From: JACKFE01 sp050248735
Lineage (GTDB): Bacteria; Nitrospirota; Nitrospiria; Nitrospirales; UBA8639
Direction: 5' to 3'
Length of the DNA stretch: 64,000 bases
NCBI GenBank assembly: GCA_050248735.1
Contig: JBFWRU010000003.1
Span: 124,001 to 188,000 of the forward strand
The position numbers and the translations under genes were made by a program. Under the pieces are notes generated by a model. It was not told the DNA's origin. It made no database searches and saw only the letters and a list, made by a program, of their open reading frames with translations. Shown piece by piece: positions 7,861 to 16,909 of this stretch. Position 1 is the first letter of the stretch. Every line of letters starts with the position of its first letter.

Positions 7861-10023
7861 TCACCAGCCACGGACCCGCTTAGCCGACAAGACACCATCA
7901 ACGCGTTGAACTTCCTTCAAAATATTCTCTAAGTGAGTTGTATTCTTCACTTCGATGACAAAATCGAGGACAGCTTTTTTATCTTCTCGCGTGGATATTT
8001 CGGCTCGCGTAATATTAGCCTGCCCATGGGAAATTCCTGAAGACACCTTTGCCAAAACTCCCGGTTGATCCAGTGTCAGCACTGACACCTCAACCGAGTG
8101 GGTTCCATCGATATCCGTATCCCAATCCACCTCAACCAATCGATTGTGATCCCACTCCAAAGCATGAAAATTCGGGCAATCCCTGGCATGAATGGTGAGT
8201 CCCCTCCCTCGAGTAATGTACCCACGAATCGGTTCCCCTGGAACCGGGTTGCAACATTTAGACAATTGCATAAGCACATCTTTTGAGCCTTTAAACTTGA
8301 CCGCACCTTCAGAGCGCCCCCCGCGGGGCCCAGCAATTTTGGGAGAAGTTATAGGCACCACGGCTTCAGTGGCGGGTTCCACAAAATGATTCACTATTTG
8401 ATCTGGGGATAGACGACCATATCCAACCGCACGAATAAGTTCGTCAACGGTTTCACACCCCTTCAATTTTGCCAATGAAACCAAACGGTCAGACTTCAAT
8501 GATTGGGAAACGGGCAAATCCTGGCGCCGAAACTCTTGCTCCAACAGTCGGCGCCCCAATTCCAATGCTCGCTTTTGCTCTTCGACTTTAAACCAATGCT
8601 TAATTTTCGTTTTAGCCCTTGAGGTTTTGACGAACTTCAACCAACTGCGATGAGGAACTTGGGAGGAAGAAGTTAAAATTTCAACCATATCTCCACTGTT
8701 TAATTGATGCCGAAGAGGAACCAACTTGCCGTTGACTTTTGCCCCCACGCAATGGTCTCCAATTTCCGTGTGAATCGCATAGGCAAAATCCACAGGAGTA
8801 GAGCCCACTCCAATTTCCCGAACTTCCCCCTTGGGGGTAAAGACAAACACCACATCATGGAAAAGGTCCAACTTGACTGAATCCATGAATTGTCGGTTAT
8901 CGGACAAATCTTTATGCCATTCCACAAACTGCCGAAGCCAACTAAACACCTGTTCATCCCGACCAACCACTTTCCCGCTTTCTTTGTAGCGCCAATGAGC
9001 AGCTACTCCATATTCATTGATCCGATGCATTTCTTCAGTACGGATTTGAAATTCCACATATTCCCCCTGCGGGCCTACAACCGTGGTATGAAGCGACTGA
9101 TACAGATTGGAACGAGGGGTGGCAATGTAATCCTTGAATCGCCCAGGAACCGGGGGCCAGGTGGAATGAATCAATCCTAAAATGGCATAACACGCCATTT
9201 TAGTATCCGTAATGATTCGAATCGCAGTTAAATCAAAAATTTCGTCAAAGGAAACCGCCCGCCGTTCCATTTTCTGAAAAATACTGTAGAGGTGCTTAGG
9301 ACGGCCTTCGATCTGTCCGGGAAGGCCGGCCTCCATAAGGACCTTGCGGGCTAATTCAATGAGGGACTGAATGTAGGCTTGGCGCTCTTCATCTTTCTTG
9401 GCCAGCCGCAAAATCAGCATGGAATAGGCGTCTGGCTGGAGGTACTGGAAACATAAGTCCTCCAATTGCTGTTTAATCCAACTCATGCCCAGTCTGTTCG
9501 CCAACGGAGCATAAATCTCCATTGTCTCCTGAGCGATCTTTCGTTGTTTTTCTTGAGACAGAGCTTCCAGCGTTTGCATATTATGAAGACGATCAGCCAA
9601 CTTAATGAATACCACCCGAATATCGTCGGCCATGGACAGAACCATTTTTCGAAAATTTTCGGCTTGCTTCTCTTCGTCCGTCTTAAAAGGGATTTGTCCG
9701 ATTTTTGTCACGCCTTCCACAAGACGTGCCACATCCAACCCAAAAGCTTTTTCCAGATCAGCTCTCGTCGCGACGGTATCCTCCAAGGTATCGTGAAGGA
9801 GGCCGGCCACAATGGCCGAAACGTCCAACCGAAGAAACGTTAAGATTCCTGCCACTGCCAAAGGATGACTGACATAGGGTTCACCCGTTTGACGGACTTG
9901 TCCCTGATGCGCATTGGCCGAGAAGGTATAGGCCAAGCGGAGAAGGTTGCCCTCAACTCCCGGGTTATAGGCCGTCACCTGTTCAACCAACTGTTCAATA
10001 TCTGTCACGTATTGATTGCCCAT
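7861..10023 (-). CDS. rsh: RelA/SpoT-type (p)ppGpp synthetase/hydrolase
   Basis: Long RSH enzyme of 720 residues that makes and breaks the stringent alarmone (p)ppGpp. Domains in order: HD hydrolase (about 30-190) with intact HDTLED (H77, D78, E81, D82); synthetase (about 240-350) with FDLTAIRI, GRFKDYIATPR and EYVEFQIRT; TGS (about 395-460); a Cys-containing segment with CCNPVPGEPI; and a C-terminal ACT domain. The intact HD motif argues for a bifunctional enzyme rather than a synthetase-only RelA. It is a single gene, without the gmk-rpoZ neighbours of enteric spoT. Confidence 0.93.
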   Translation of the reverse strand: MGNQYVTDIEQLVEQVTAYNPGVEGNLLRLAYTFSANAHQGQVRQTGEPYVSHPLAVAGILTFLRLDVSAIVAGLLHDTLEDTVATRADLEKAFGLDVARLVEGVTKIGQIPFKTDEEKQAENFRKMVLSMADDIRVVFIKLADRLHNMQTLEALSQEKQRKIAQETMEIYAPLANRLGMSWIKQQLEDLCFQYLQPDAYSMLILRLAKKDEERQAYIQSLIELARKVLMEAGLPGQIEGRPKHLYSIFQKMERRAVSFDEIFDLTAIRIITDTKMACYAILGLIHSTWPPVPGRFKDYIATPRSNLYQSLHTTVVGPQGEYVEFQIRTEEMHRINEYGVAAHWRYKESGKVVGRDEQVFSWLRQFVEWHKDLSDNRQFMDSVKLDLFHDVVFVFTPKGEVREIGVGSTPVDFAYAIHTEIGDHCVGAKVNGKLVPLRHQLNSGDMVEILTSSSQVPHRSWLKFVKTSRAKTKIKHWFKVEEQKRALELGRRLLEQEFRRQDLPVSQSLKSDRLVSLAKLKGCETVDELIRAVGYGRLSPDQIVNHFVEPATEAVVPITSPKIAGPRGGRSEGAVKFKGSKDVLMQLSKCCNPVPGEPIRGYITRGRGLTIHARDCPNFHALEWDHNRLVEVDWDTDIDGTHSVEVSVLTLDQPGVLAKVSSGISHGQANITRAEISTREDKKAVLDFVIEVKNTTHLENILKEVQRVDGVLSAKRVRGW

Positions 10024-10414
10024 AATTTAACTCTGAAGTCCTCGGTAGAAATCCTGAAAAAATCCATTGTCCCTTTACCGCACCTTATCCCCCCAGGACA
10101 CCACACAAAGGCATTTTTTCCTGAATCAAATTCACCATTCTTTTGTCGAGCCTGAGCATAATCCTGTATCAGAGATCATATCAAAAATCCCTGAAATAAT
10201 TTCCATTAATTTCTATAGAACTTCAGGCCTAACCCTCATTTAACCTATGAACCAAAAGAATTTTTTTCCCAAAAGGCCTGATAGCCTCTAAGAAATTTAT
10301 AGCCGATTGAATATATGCTTACTACTGGATTGGGAAAATTGAGGAAGGCAAGGCTTGAAGAAGGGGCAAAAAGCACAGGGGCTTGTAATGCCTAGAACGC
10401 CAAAACATTAGGCA
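10024..10414. other. Intergenic region without a gene
   Basis: Some 390 AT-rich bases between the RSH gene and the Pup-like gene, both read leftwards. No open frame here has a recognisable product. It should hold the rsh promoter and the 3' end of the Pup-like transcript. An imperfect TGCCTA/TAGGCA inverted repeat near 10390-10415 lacks a T-tract, so I do not call it a terminator. Confidence 0.5.
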
Positions 10415-10618
10415 CTATTCACCCCCTTTTTGAACATAGTTTTTAACAAATTCCGCAGCATTTTCCTCTAAGACTTTATCAATCTCATCAACCAGATCAT
10501 CCATCTCTTCTTTTAATCGTTGGCCTTTCTCCGCAACTTTTGGATTGGCCCGAACATCATCATGGCCCTGAGAACGATCCGTCTTCTGGGCCTCACGTTT
10601 TTGTTCCTGCTTGTCCAT
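10415..10618 (-). CDS. Pup/UBact-like ubiquitin-like protein modifier
   Basis: A 67-residue, highly charged, Trp-free protein matching prokaryotic ubiquitin-like protein (Pup). The C-terminal half reads LKEEMDDLVDEIDKVLEENA then AEFVKNYVQKGGE, corresponding to the coiled-coil proteasome-ATPase-binding region and C-terminal tail of actinobacterial Pup. The last three residues are Gly-Gly-Glu (codons 10418-10426), so the ligatable Glu is encoded directly and no Dop deamidation is needed. Pup relatives in Gram-negative phyla including Nitrospirota are known as UBact. The start has GGAGG six bases upstream. No pafA, dop, mpa/arc or prcBA gene lies in the window, so its partners must be elsewhere. 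Confidence 0.9.
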   Translation of the reverse strand: MDKQEQKREAQKTDRSQGHDDVRANPKVAEKGQRLKEEMDDLVDEIDKVLEENAAEFVKNYVQKGGE

Positions 10619-10756
10619 CGCATACCTCCTGGTGGAAAGAATGAAGGACTTTCATTCAGCCTACTCCAGGGTTTCTAATACCGTCAAGGTAATCAACCAT
10701 GCCATTAGAGTTATTCATTGCTCCCCCCAGGGCCATTCTGATAAATTCAGCGAGTT

Positions 10757-10831
10757 GGGCGATTAGCTCAGTGGGAGAGCGCTTCCTTCACACGGAAGAG
10801 GCCACTGGTTCGATCCCAGTATCGCCCACCA
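10757..10831 (+). tRNA. trnV: tRNA-Val (anticodon CAC)
   Basis: Seventy-five bases on the plus strand. Acceptor stem GGGCGAT with ATCGCCC, anticodon stem CTTCC with GGAAG, loop TTCACAC with anticodon CAC, T-arm ACTGG-TTCGATC-CCAGT, discriminator A and encoded CCA. It stands alone, 30 bases before a TPR protein gene on the same strand. Confidence 0.96.
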
Positions 10832-10861
10832 TTTAACTTCATTTTCCCTTCCGAAACGTTC

Positions 10862-12040
10862 ATGCTTTCCCATCTCCACTTTTCTCAGGATTTTTTCTCT
10901 AAACTTGGAAAAGTCGGGTGGGTTATTTTAAGCTTTCTCTTGGCATTTGCCTTGAACCAGTGCGTCAGTACTCCCCCAGGTCCTGAACTTCCTCCTTCAC
11001 AAAGTGACCTCGGAGCAATCGGGCGGGAAAATCTCTGTCAAACCAAGTCGACCTCGTTAATCATGGATTTTGAGGAAGCCCCATGGGGAGGAGGCAAAGA
11101 ATTTCATAAACACCTGGGATCGCCGGAGGACCAATACCAATGGCTTATGTTCAATGAAGATGACATTTTGGTTGGAGCGGTCACCGTCTATACCAATGGG
11201 CTTTCCTTAGATCCGTACCCTCTCCTTCGTCAAACACTTTCTCAACTACCCCCATCGAAAGAATTCTTCTTCAATTCCTCACAACTCCTACGAGAACAGG
11301 ACCCTGATTCAGCCATTTTATATCGAACCGGTGAAGCCACCACGACTCACCAATATGTGATACGTAAACGAAAAAACCAGGACGACGAGTTAGTCATGGT
11401 TGTGTTTCTCCTTGACCCCTATGAACGCCTTTTTGAAGGGCAGCATCAACGTTTTCTTTCCCATATGACTCCAGACCTTCCTCCTGTCTCTTCTTCATCC
11501 CAGGCACCGGTACCACAGGGGGCTTCCGACAAAGAATTCCTTGCGCTTCAACAATTTGCTAGGGGTGAATTATCGTTATTCGGCTCGTGTGGAACCAAGC
11601 ACCCGGACATTGCCTTGGAGGCTTACCGACAGGCCATCAAATTGGGGTTGCCGGATAAGGGTCATCATGCTGAAGCTCTCCACCGCATGGGATTAGCCCT
11701 GAAAAGTTTGGGGAAATTCGAAGACGCCAAAATCTCTATAGAACAATCTCTTTCCCTTCAACCCCATTCAGCGACCATGCTGAATAGTTATGGAACCGTC
11801 CTTACCGAGCTCAAACAGCTTGAACAAGCCATTCAAGCCTATGAGCAAGCTCTCGCGCTGAAACCTGACTATGCCCATGCCCGCTTTAACCTGGCGGAAG
11901 CATTCGAATTGATCAATCCGAATCGGGCCATCCAAGAGTATGAAACCTTTTTAATTCTTGTTGAGGATAACCTTCAGGAATCTTCAAAAACCCAATTAGC
12001 CAGACAAAGAATTGAATCCTTGCAAAAGGGCCATCGTTAA
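10862..12040 (+). CDS. TPR-repeat protein with N-terminal signal, possible lipoprotein
   Basis: A 392-residue protein without a recognised specific function. Residues 15-33 form a hydrophobic signal followed by C34 (ALNQC). The residue before the Cys is Gln, which is atypical for a lipobox, so lipoprotein status is uncertain. Residues 60-200 are a unique domain. From about residue 265 come three TPR-like helix pairs (ALHRMGLALKSLGKFEDAKI, MLNSYGTVLTELKQLEQAIQ, ARFNLAEAFELINPNRAIQ). TPRs mediate protein-protein contacts, so a role in an envelope complex is an inference. It follows tRNA-Val closely. Confidence 0.75.
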   Translation: MLSHLHFSQDFFSKLGKVGWVILSFLLAFALNQCVSTPPGPELPPSQSDLGAIGRENLCQTKSTSLIMDFEEAPWGGGKEFHKHLGSPEDQYQWLMFNEDDILVGAVTVYTNGLSLDPYPLLRQTLSQLPPSKEFFFNSSQLLREQDPDSAILYRTGEATTTHQYVIRKRKNQDDELVMVVFLLDPYERLFEGQHQRFLSHMTPDLPPVSSSSQAPVPQGASDKEFLALQQFARGELSLFGSCGTKHPDIALEAYRQAIKLGLPDKGHHAEALHRMGLALKSLGKFEDAKISIEQSLSLQPHSATMLNSYGTVLTELKQLEQAIQAYEQALALKPDYAHARFNLAEAFELINPNRAIQEYETFLILVEDNLQESSKTQLARQRIESLQKGHR

Positions 12041-12141
12041 CAAATTCTCCTAGTCAGGCCATTATCCGTTATACCTCATGACCACCTATTCCCTTACGAT
12101 TTCATGAGAATACTCTCTATGAAACTCTTATTCCAATTATC

Positions 12142-12807
12142 ATGAAATTCTATGGTGTCCGCCGTGGCCGCATCACCGGAGTCTTTGATAATTGGAAAGC
12201 CTGTCGTGAGCAAGTCTTTCAATTTCCCGGCGCCGAATATAAATCATTTTCCACTCGGGAAGAAGCCCAACAGTTTGTCAGGACAGGTGAACCCAGCAGT
12301 ACCAACCCCTCTCCAAATACCACCACAACCGCAACTTCCGCCATGAATGTGTGGGTGGACGGAGCCTGTTTCCCCCAGCCCGACGGATCAATGCGAATTG
12401 GTTGGGGGGTGCTGATTACCAAAGGAGGGCGAGAAGTATTCCGAAACAAAGGAAATGATATTCCCCCGGAAGCTTATGTGCACCGGAATGTGGCTGGAGA
12501 AATTTGGGCAATTCTCAAGGCCCTCGAATGGTGCCAGGCGAACAGGGCCACCGACATCACCATTCACTTTGACTACCAAGGACTGGAAAGTTGGGTGACA
12601 GGGGCCTGGAAAGCCAAATTACCTTTCACACAATATTACGCCAAAACCGTCAGGGCAACAGGAATCAGAATTCGATGGAAAAAAGTAAAAGCTCATTCAG
12701 GGATTCCGGAAAATGAAATGGCCGACACACTCGCAAAGGAAGGGGCAAATTTGGGGGAAAAAGAAAAACTGGCCGTAGACGAAAGCAAGAAAATCTCAGA
12801 GGAGTAA
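12142..12807 (+). CDS. rnhA: Ribonuclease H with N-terminal viroplasmin-type domain
   Basis: Hybrid-binding RNase H of 221 residues that would cut RNA in RNA-DNA hybrids. Residues 1-45 are a caulimovirus viroplasmin-type (HBD) domain, with FYGVRRGRITGVFDNWKAC and YKSFSTREEAQQF. A Pro/Thr/Ser linker follows (about 53-67). The catalytic domain (about 69-210) carries the acidic residues in VDGAC, AGEIWA, FDYQG and NEMADTLAKEG, and a His in KAHSG. No clear ribosome binding site is seen. It converges with the PCP_red gene four bases away. Confidence 0.9.
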   Translation: MKFYGVRRGRITGVFDNWKACREQVFQFPGAEYKSFSTREEAQQFVRTGEPSSTNPSPNTTTTATSAMNVWVDGACFPQPDGSMRIGWGVLITKGGREVFRNKGNDIPPEAYVHRNVAGEIWAILKALEWCQANRATDITIHFDYQGLESWVTGAWKAKLPFTQYYAKTVRATGIRIRWKKVKAHSGIPENEMADTLAKEGANLGEKEKLAVDESKKISEE

Positions 12808-12811
12808 CATC

Positions 12812-13801
12812 CTATAACTTCCCCTCCCCTTTTAGATAATTTCTAAACCGAGACATCAGTTCCTCACCCAAAACTCCAACCTCTGGTTTGGTCTTCATAT
12901 AATCCCGTATTTCCTCAAGACGATGTTCGGCCTGCTCATTACCCTTAAGCCTTTTCACCTTTTGCATGGCATCCCCAAAGGCATCAAAGGTCAATTCTTT
13001 ATAACCGAAACTCCGGATGCGTTTCACGGCCTTCATCATGGCCTCGTTTCGAAACGTCGTGAGATGCTCCGAATCAATTTCCTGTAACCCAAGTTTGCGC
13101 GCCCGTCGCTCCGCCGCCTTTCGAATTCCACTTCTGACAAAATCCGGTGACGTGTGCAACCGCTTCCAGGCCTCGTCAGTCCACGCCACCTGCGTAGGAG
13201 GCGCCTCCCACAGACGCTCAAGGGTTGCTGCATCTATTTGCGTCAACCCTTGTTCACGGGCCAGTTCTTCAGCATCCCGTTTTAACATATCCGTCACAAA
13301 ATCCATCGCGATCGGGGGCGAACTTTCTATCCGTTTTTGTAATAGGGCTATGGCGTCCTCCGTCCAATTCAGAGGGCCTCCTTGATCAAGTGCCACATCA
13401 CCGAGGGCTTCAACTTTTTCAAACAATTCAACGTTGACTTCCAAATGTCCGCGTTCCTTGGCAACATCCTCGGCAATTCGCCCAATCATACTTCGCATAA
13501 ATTCAGGGACGGACTCCAGACGTTTGCGTGCCTCTGCCGTCCAGGGAAGTTTGCCCTGAGCCATGTCCTGTGCAGCCAGCTCCATGCCTGCCGCCCCGCC
13601 CATTTGTCCCATCATCTGCCCTTTAAATTGGTCTAAAATTTCGGCGGTAATTTCGGCATAACCTAGTTCCTTTGCCTTTTTATCGGCCAAGCGCTTGACC
13701 ATGCCCCGCAGAAAACTCGGAGCCCGCTCCAAGCGGGAAAGGGCTTCAGCAGTCCAATTAATGTCCGGAGTCACGGAAGGTTCTTGATTAGAGGAAAACA
13801 T
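12812..13801 (-). CDS. Protein of four tandem PCP_red domains
   Basis: A 329-residue soluble protein containing four copies of the small PCP_red domain, otherwise known from the C-terminus of the BchB subunit of light-independent protochlorophyllide reductase. Each copy opens with a W-T motif: W16, W87, W146 and W207 (INWTAEALSRLERAP, LPWTAEARKRLESVP, LNWTEDAIALLQKR, VAWTDEAWKRLHTSP). Each then has a helical R-rich stretch and a G-x-x-E/Q-I/V turn. A charged tail follows from about residue 280. There is no reductase domain and no Cys ligand. Function is unknown. The stop of the HU/IHF gene lies four bases upstream, so the two are probably co-transcribed. Confidence 0.8.
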   Translation of the reverse strand: MFSSNQEPSVTPDINWTAEALSRLERAPSFLRGMVKRLADKKAKELGYAEITAEILDQFKGQMMGQMGGAAGMELAAQDMAQGKLPWTAEARKRLESVPEFMRSMIGRIAEDVAKERGHLEVNVELFEKVEALGDVALDQGGPLNWTEDAIALLQKRIESSPPIAMDFVTDMLKRDAEELAREQGLTQIDAATLERLWEAPPTQVAWTDEAWKRLHTSPDFVRSGIRKAAERRARKLGLQEIDSEHLTTFRNEAMMKAVKRIRSFGYKELTFDAFGDAMQKVKRLKGNEQAEHRLEEIRDYMKTKPEVGVLGEELMSRFRNYLKGEGKL

Positions 13802-13804
13802 GAG

Positions 13805-14107
13805 TTAGGCCAATTCCGGGGTGGTAGTACCAGGGTTTAACAATTCCTTGATTTCCTTGCCAGCTTTAAAAAATGGCATGCGTTTTTCGGGGACGGATAC
13901 GGACTCTCCAGTTTTGGGATTTCGCCCTTCCTTGTTCTGTCGATGCCGCAATCGAAAACTTCCAAATCCACGAATTTCTGTTTTTTCGCCACGTTGCAAA
14001 GAATCACGAATAGAGTCAAAAATAGTATTCACAACCACTTCGGCCTGTCGTCGACTTAATTGGGGAGCCTCCTCCGCCAATTTTTCGATGAGATCCGCTT
14101 TTGTCAT
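13805..14107 (-). CDS. HU/IHF-family DNA-binding protein
   Basis: Nucleoid protein of 100 residues that bends DNA. It starts MTKADLIEKLAEEAP at ATG 14105-14107, chosen for the GGAGGG just upstream; the frame stays open for another 33 codons but those do not resemble the family. The DNA-contact arm carries the RNPKTGESVSVPEKRMPFFK signature. GFGSFRLRHRQ resembles IHF-beta more than HU. It lies between sppA and the PCP_red gene; IHF genes near rpsA and sppA are common. Confidence 0.92.
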   Translation of the reverse strand: MTKADLIEKLAEEAPQLSRRQAEVVVNTIFDSIRDSLQRGEKTEIRGFGSFRLRHRQNKEGRNPKTGESVSVPEKRMPFFKAGKEIKELLNPGTTTPELA

Positions 14108-14198
14108 CCATCCCTCCTTCCCAGTATTCCGCGTGTGGAGTTGGAACCCGATGTCCCTGGAAATCCTTTTGCGTCGGCACCCAATGACTTCCTGCTCA

Positions 14199-15077
14199 TC
14201 ATGCAATCCATAAATACATTAACGGCATTCCAAACTTTGGTAAGGCGAGTGATCGGACATCCCCAAGAAATTTGGTCTCCAAGAAATCTCGAAAAGAAAA
14301 GGGTTTAGTTGATTCAATGACCCGAGGATCACCGACAATACCCCCCAGTTCGCCTGCCAGACGAATCGCATCATGCAAATCCCCAATTTCATCAACTAAC
14401 AGAATGGACTTGGCCTGTCTGCCGGTAAAGACCCGCCCGTCAGCCAATTGCTCGACTTCCGAACTGTCCAAGGAACGACCATCGGCAACGGCTTCGATAA
14501 ATTGCCGGTGCACATCGTCCATGACGGATTGGAGAAGCCGACGGTCTTCATCCTGCATAGGCCGGAAGGGAGACCCAATATCTTTAAACTTCCCCGTTTT
14601 GACCACTATATTCTTAACCCCGATTTTCTCTAACAACTCCTGAAAATTGGCCATTTGCATGATAACCCCGATACTGCCCGTCAACGTGCCGGGGTTAGCC
14701 AAGATCCGGTCGGTGGCTACCGCAATATAGTAGCCACCCGAAGCCGCGACGGTGCCCATGGAGGCCACAACCGTTTTGTTATTCTCTTTTCGAACACGCC
14801 GGACAGCGTTATAGATTTCCTGAGAAGGAGCCACCCCTCCTCCCGGACTATCAATACGCATGACAATGGCGCGAACAGTAGGATCTTCAGCAAACGCTTT
14901 GAGTTCATTCACCGTTTCCAGAGAATCCAAAATCGGACCTTCCACCCGAACAATGGCCACTTTTTCCTGGCTGGCCAGCAACATTTCCGGAACAACCGAT
15001 TTTCCTATAACAAATAGGATAAGCCCACCAAGAAGGATCCAGAGAACTCGTTTCCAATGAGGATATCCTGTCTGCAT
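14199..15077 (-). CDS. sppA: Signal peptide peptidase SppA, short form (S49 family)
   Basis: Membrane-anchored serine peptidase that degrades cleaved signal peptides. The start is ATG 15075-15077 (MQTGYPHWKRVLWI); a GTG five codons earlier is an alternative. One N-terminal membrane helix (about 10-29) precedes the S49 domain. Catalytic Ser is in GTVAASGGYYIA and the Lys in VKTGKFKDIGSPFRPM, the Ser-Lys dyad of the family. The length of about 290 residues fits the single-domain form. It follows rpsA by 48 bases. Confidence 0.93.
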   Translation of the reverse strand: MQTGYPHWKRVLWILLGGLILFVIGKSVVPEMLLASQEKVAIVRVEGPILDSLETVNELKAFAEDPTVRAIVMRIDSPGGGVAPSQEIYNAVRRVRKENNKTVVASMGTVAASGGYYIAVATDRILANPGTLTGSIGVIMQMANFQELLEKIGVKNIVVKTGKFKDIGSPFRPMQDEDRRLLQSVMDDVHRQFIEAVADGRSLDSSEVEQLADGRVFTGRQAKSILLVDEIGDLHDAIRLAGELGGIVGDPRVIESTKPFSFRDFLETKFLGDVRSLALPKFGMPLMYLWIA

Positions 15078-15125
15078 GAATTCACACCACACCCCAAAAA
15101 CTCAACAACACTTTCCCGGTAAAGG

Positions 15126-16826
15126 TTAAGAATCTGAAGCCTGTTCTTTCGCCTGGACCGCCCGCCCTAAACTTTGATCCAGACTGCCTTGGGAAGTGTG
15201 GAACTCTGACACTTCTCCTTGTTCCAAATCTTTCAAGTGTTCCCATAAACTCAACGCAATTTTCCGATCTTCACAATCTACTTTGACAATTTTGGCAGCC
15301 ACTTCCTGCCCAATGGAAAATTTATCCTCTAGGCGGTCCTGAACATCAGGACCGATTTCACTGACATGAATAAGTCCTTCCACACCACCCTCTAATTCAA
15401 CAAAAATCCCAAAGTCGGCAATCTTGGATATCGTCCCAGTGGCCGTTTCCCCGACATGATACCGCTGGGGAATTTCGGATGACCAGGGATCAGACACCAA
15501 TTGTTTATAGCCCAAAGACAACCGTTCTTTATCTTTATCGATCTTCAAAATCACGGCCTGCACGACCTGCCCTTTTTTAAACAGTTCTGACGGATGTTTA
15601 ATATGTTTAGTCCAGGACATATCGGAAATATGAATCAAGCCGTCAACTCCCTCATCCAAGCCGACGAAAGCCCCAAAATCTGTCACACTTTTGACTTTAC
15701 CCTCTATCTGAGTGCCTTCCGGATATCGCTCTTCGATCAAATCCCATGGGTTGGGAGCCGTTTGTTTCATTCCCAATGAAATCTTTCGGCTTTGCTGGTC
15801 CACGTGCAGTACTTGCGCTTCAATCGCATCCCCGACCGACACCACCTTGGACGGATGCCGGACTTCATGGGTCCAAGACATTTCTGAAACATGGACTAAT
15901 CCTTCGACACCGGGTTCTAATTCCACAAAGGCTCCATAGTCCGTCAGGCTAACCACTTTCCCTTTTACGCGACTCCCTTCCGGATATTTACTTTCGACCT
16001 TAGTCCAGGGATCCGGAGATTTTTGCTTAACACCAAGGGAAATCCGGCCGGTCTCTCGATCATATTTCAGTACCAGCACTTCAACTCGATCCCCGATCGA
16101 AAACATATCTGAAGGATGGCCGACACGCCCCCAGGAAATATCGGTAATATGGAGAAGTCCGTCTATGCCGCCGAGGTCCAAAAATGCTCCATAATCGGTA
16201 ATATTCTTCACCGCACCTTCAATCAACTGACCTTCCGTCAAAGTCGACAGCGTCGATTGACGGCGCTTGTCCCGTGTTTCTTCCAACAAGGCCCGTCTGG
16301 AGACCACCACATTTCCCCGCCGGTGATTAATTTTAATGATTTTAAAATTAAACGTTTTTCCCACTAACCCATCCAAGTCTCTGACAGGCGTCAAATCGAT
16401 TTGAGAACCTGGCAGGAACGCCTTCACTCCGATATCCACAATCATACCGCCCTTGATCCGGGAGATAACTTTTCCCTGCACCTGCTTTTCCTCATGATGG
16501 GCAACTTCCAGGTCTTCCCAGACCTTCATCTTGTCAGCTTTTTCTTTGGAAAGGAGTAAATTGCCTTCGGAATCCTCACATTGCTCGATATAGACCTGAA
16601 TGGGATCATTGACCTTGATTTCCTCCAGTTCTTCCGAGGAAAACTGGTCGACCGGAATCATGCCTTCCGACTTATACCCAATATCGACGACAACTCGGTC
16701 CCGTTGGATATCAATGACCCTGCCTTCTGTAATCGTCCCCTCTTCAATATTCTTAAAGGTTTCGTCATACAGAGCAGCCAGGGTTTCTCGGTCAATGGTT
16801 TCAGTTTGTTGTGAAAGGGTGTTCAT
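15126..16826 (-). CDS. rpsA: Small-subunit ribosomal protein S1
   Basis: S1 helps load mRNA on the 30S subunit. The 566 residues contain six S1 (OB-fold) repeats. The last four carry the strong signature D-Y/F-G-A/I-F-V/L (TDYGAFLDLGGIDGLLHITD, TDYGAFVELEPGVEGLVHVS, TDFGAFVGLDEGVDGLIHIS, ADFGIFVELEGGVEGLIHVS). Length and repeat number match proteobacterial S1. GGAGG precedes the ATG by about ten bases. It follows plsC, reproducing the widespread cmk-rpsA linkage. Confidence 0.97.
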   Translation of the reverse strand: MNTLSQQTETIDRETLAALYDETFKNIEEGTITEGRVIDIQRDRVVVDIGYKSEGMIPVDQFSSEELEEIKVNDPIQVYIEQCEDSEGNLLLSKEKADKMKVWEDLEVAHHEEKQVQGKVISRIKGGMIVDIGVKAFLPGSQIDLTPVRDLDGLVGKTFNFKIIKINHRRGNVVVSRRALLEETRDKRRQSTLSTLTEGQLIEGAVKNITDYGAFLDLGGIDGLLHITDISWGRVGHPSDMFSIGDRVEVLVLKYDRETGRISLGVKQKSPDPWTKVESKYPEGSRVKGKVVSLTDYGAFVELEPGVEGLVHVSEMSWTHEVRHPSKVVSVGDAIEAQVLHVDQQSRKISLGMKQTAPNPWDLIEERYPEGTQIEGKVKSVTDFGAFVGLDEGVDGLIHISDMSWTKHIKHPSELFKKGQVVQAVILKIDKDKERLSLGYKQLVSDPWSSEIPQRYHVGETATGTISKIADFGIFVELEGGVEGLIHVSEIGPDVQDRLEDKFSIGQEVAAKIVKVDCEDRKIALSLWEHLKDLEQGEVSEFHTSQGSLDQSLGRAVQAKEQASDS

Positions 16827-16879
16827 CCGACTTTGATACCTCCAACGGAACTACGCAGTTTAAGGGTGATTAAGATAAT

Positions 16880-16909
16880 TTTGTAGAGACCTCGTACACT
16901 CCCATCCAA
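16880..16909 (-). promoter_or_regulatory. Candidate sigma-70 promoter for rpsA
   Basis: On the minus strand TTGGAT (16904-16909) and TACAAA (16880-16885) are 18 bases apart, a fair -35/-10 pair about 50 bases before the rpsA ATG. The 132-base plsC-rpsA gap is long compared with the overlaps upstream, which supports a separate promoter. Assigned by eye only. Confidence 0.35.

Noticed and set aside
10390..10420. Terminator after the Pup-like gene
   Set aside because: The inverted repeat is short, has a 14-base loop, overlaps the stop codon and lacks a T-tract.
12162..12807. Viral or retroelement origin for the RNase H with viroplasmin domain
   Set aside because: The same fused architecture is a normal cellular RNase HI form in bacteria and eukaryotes; no integrase, polymerase or repeats lie nearby.
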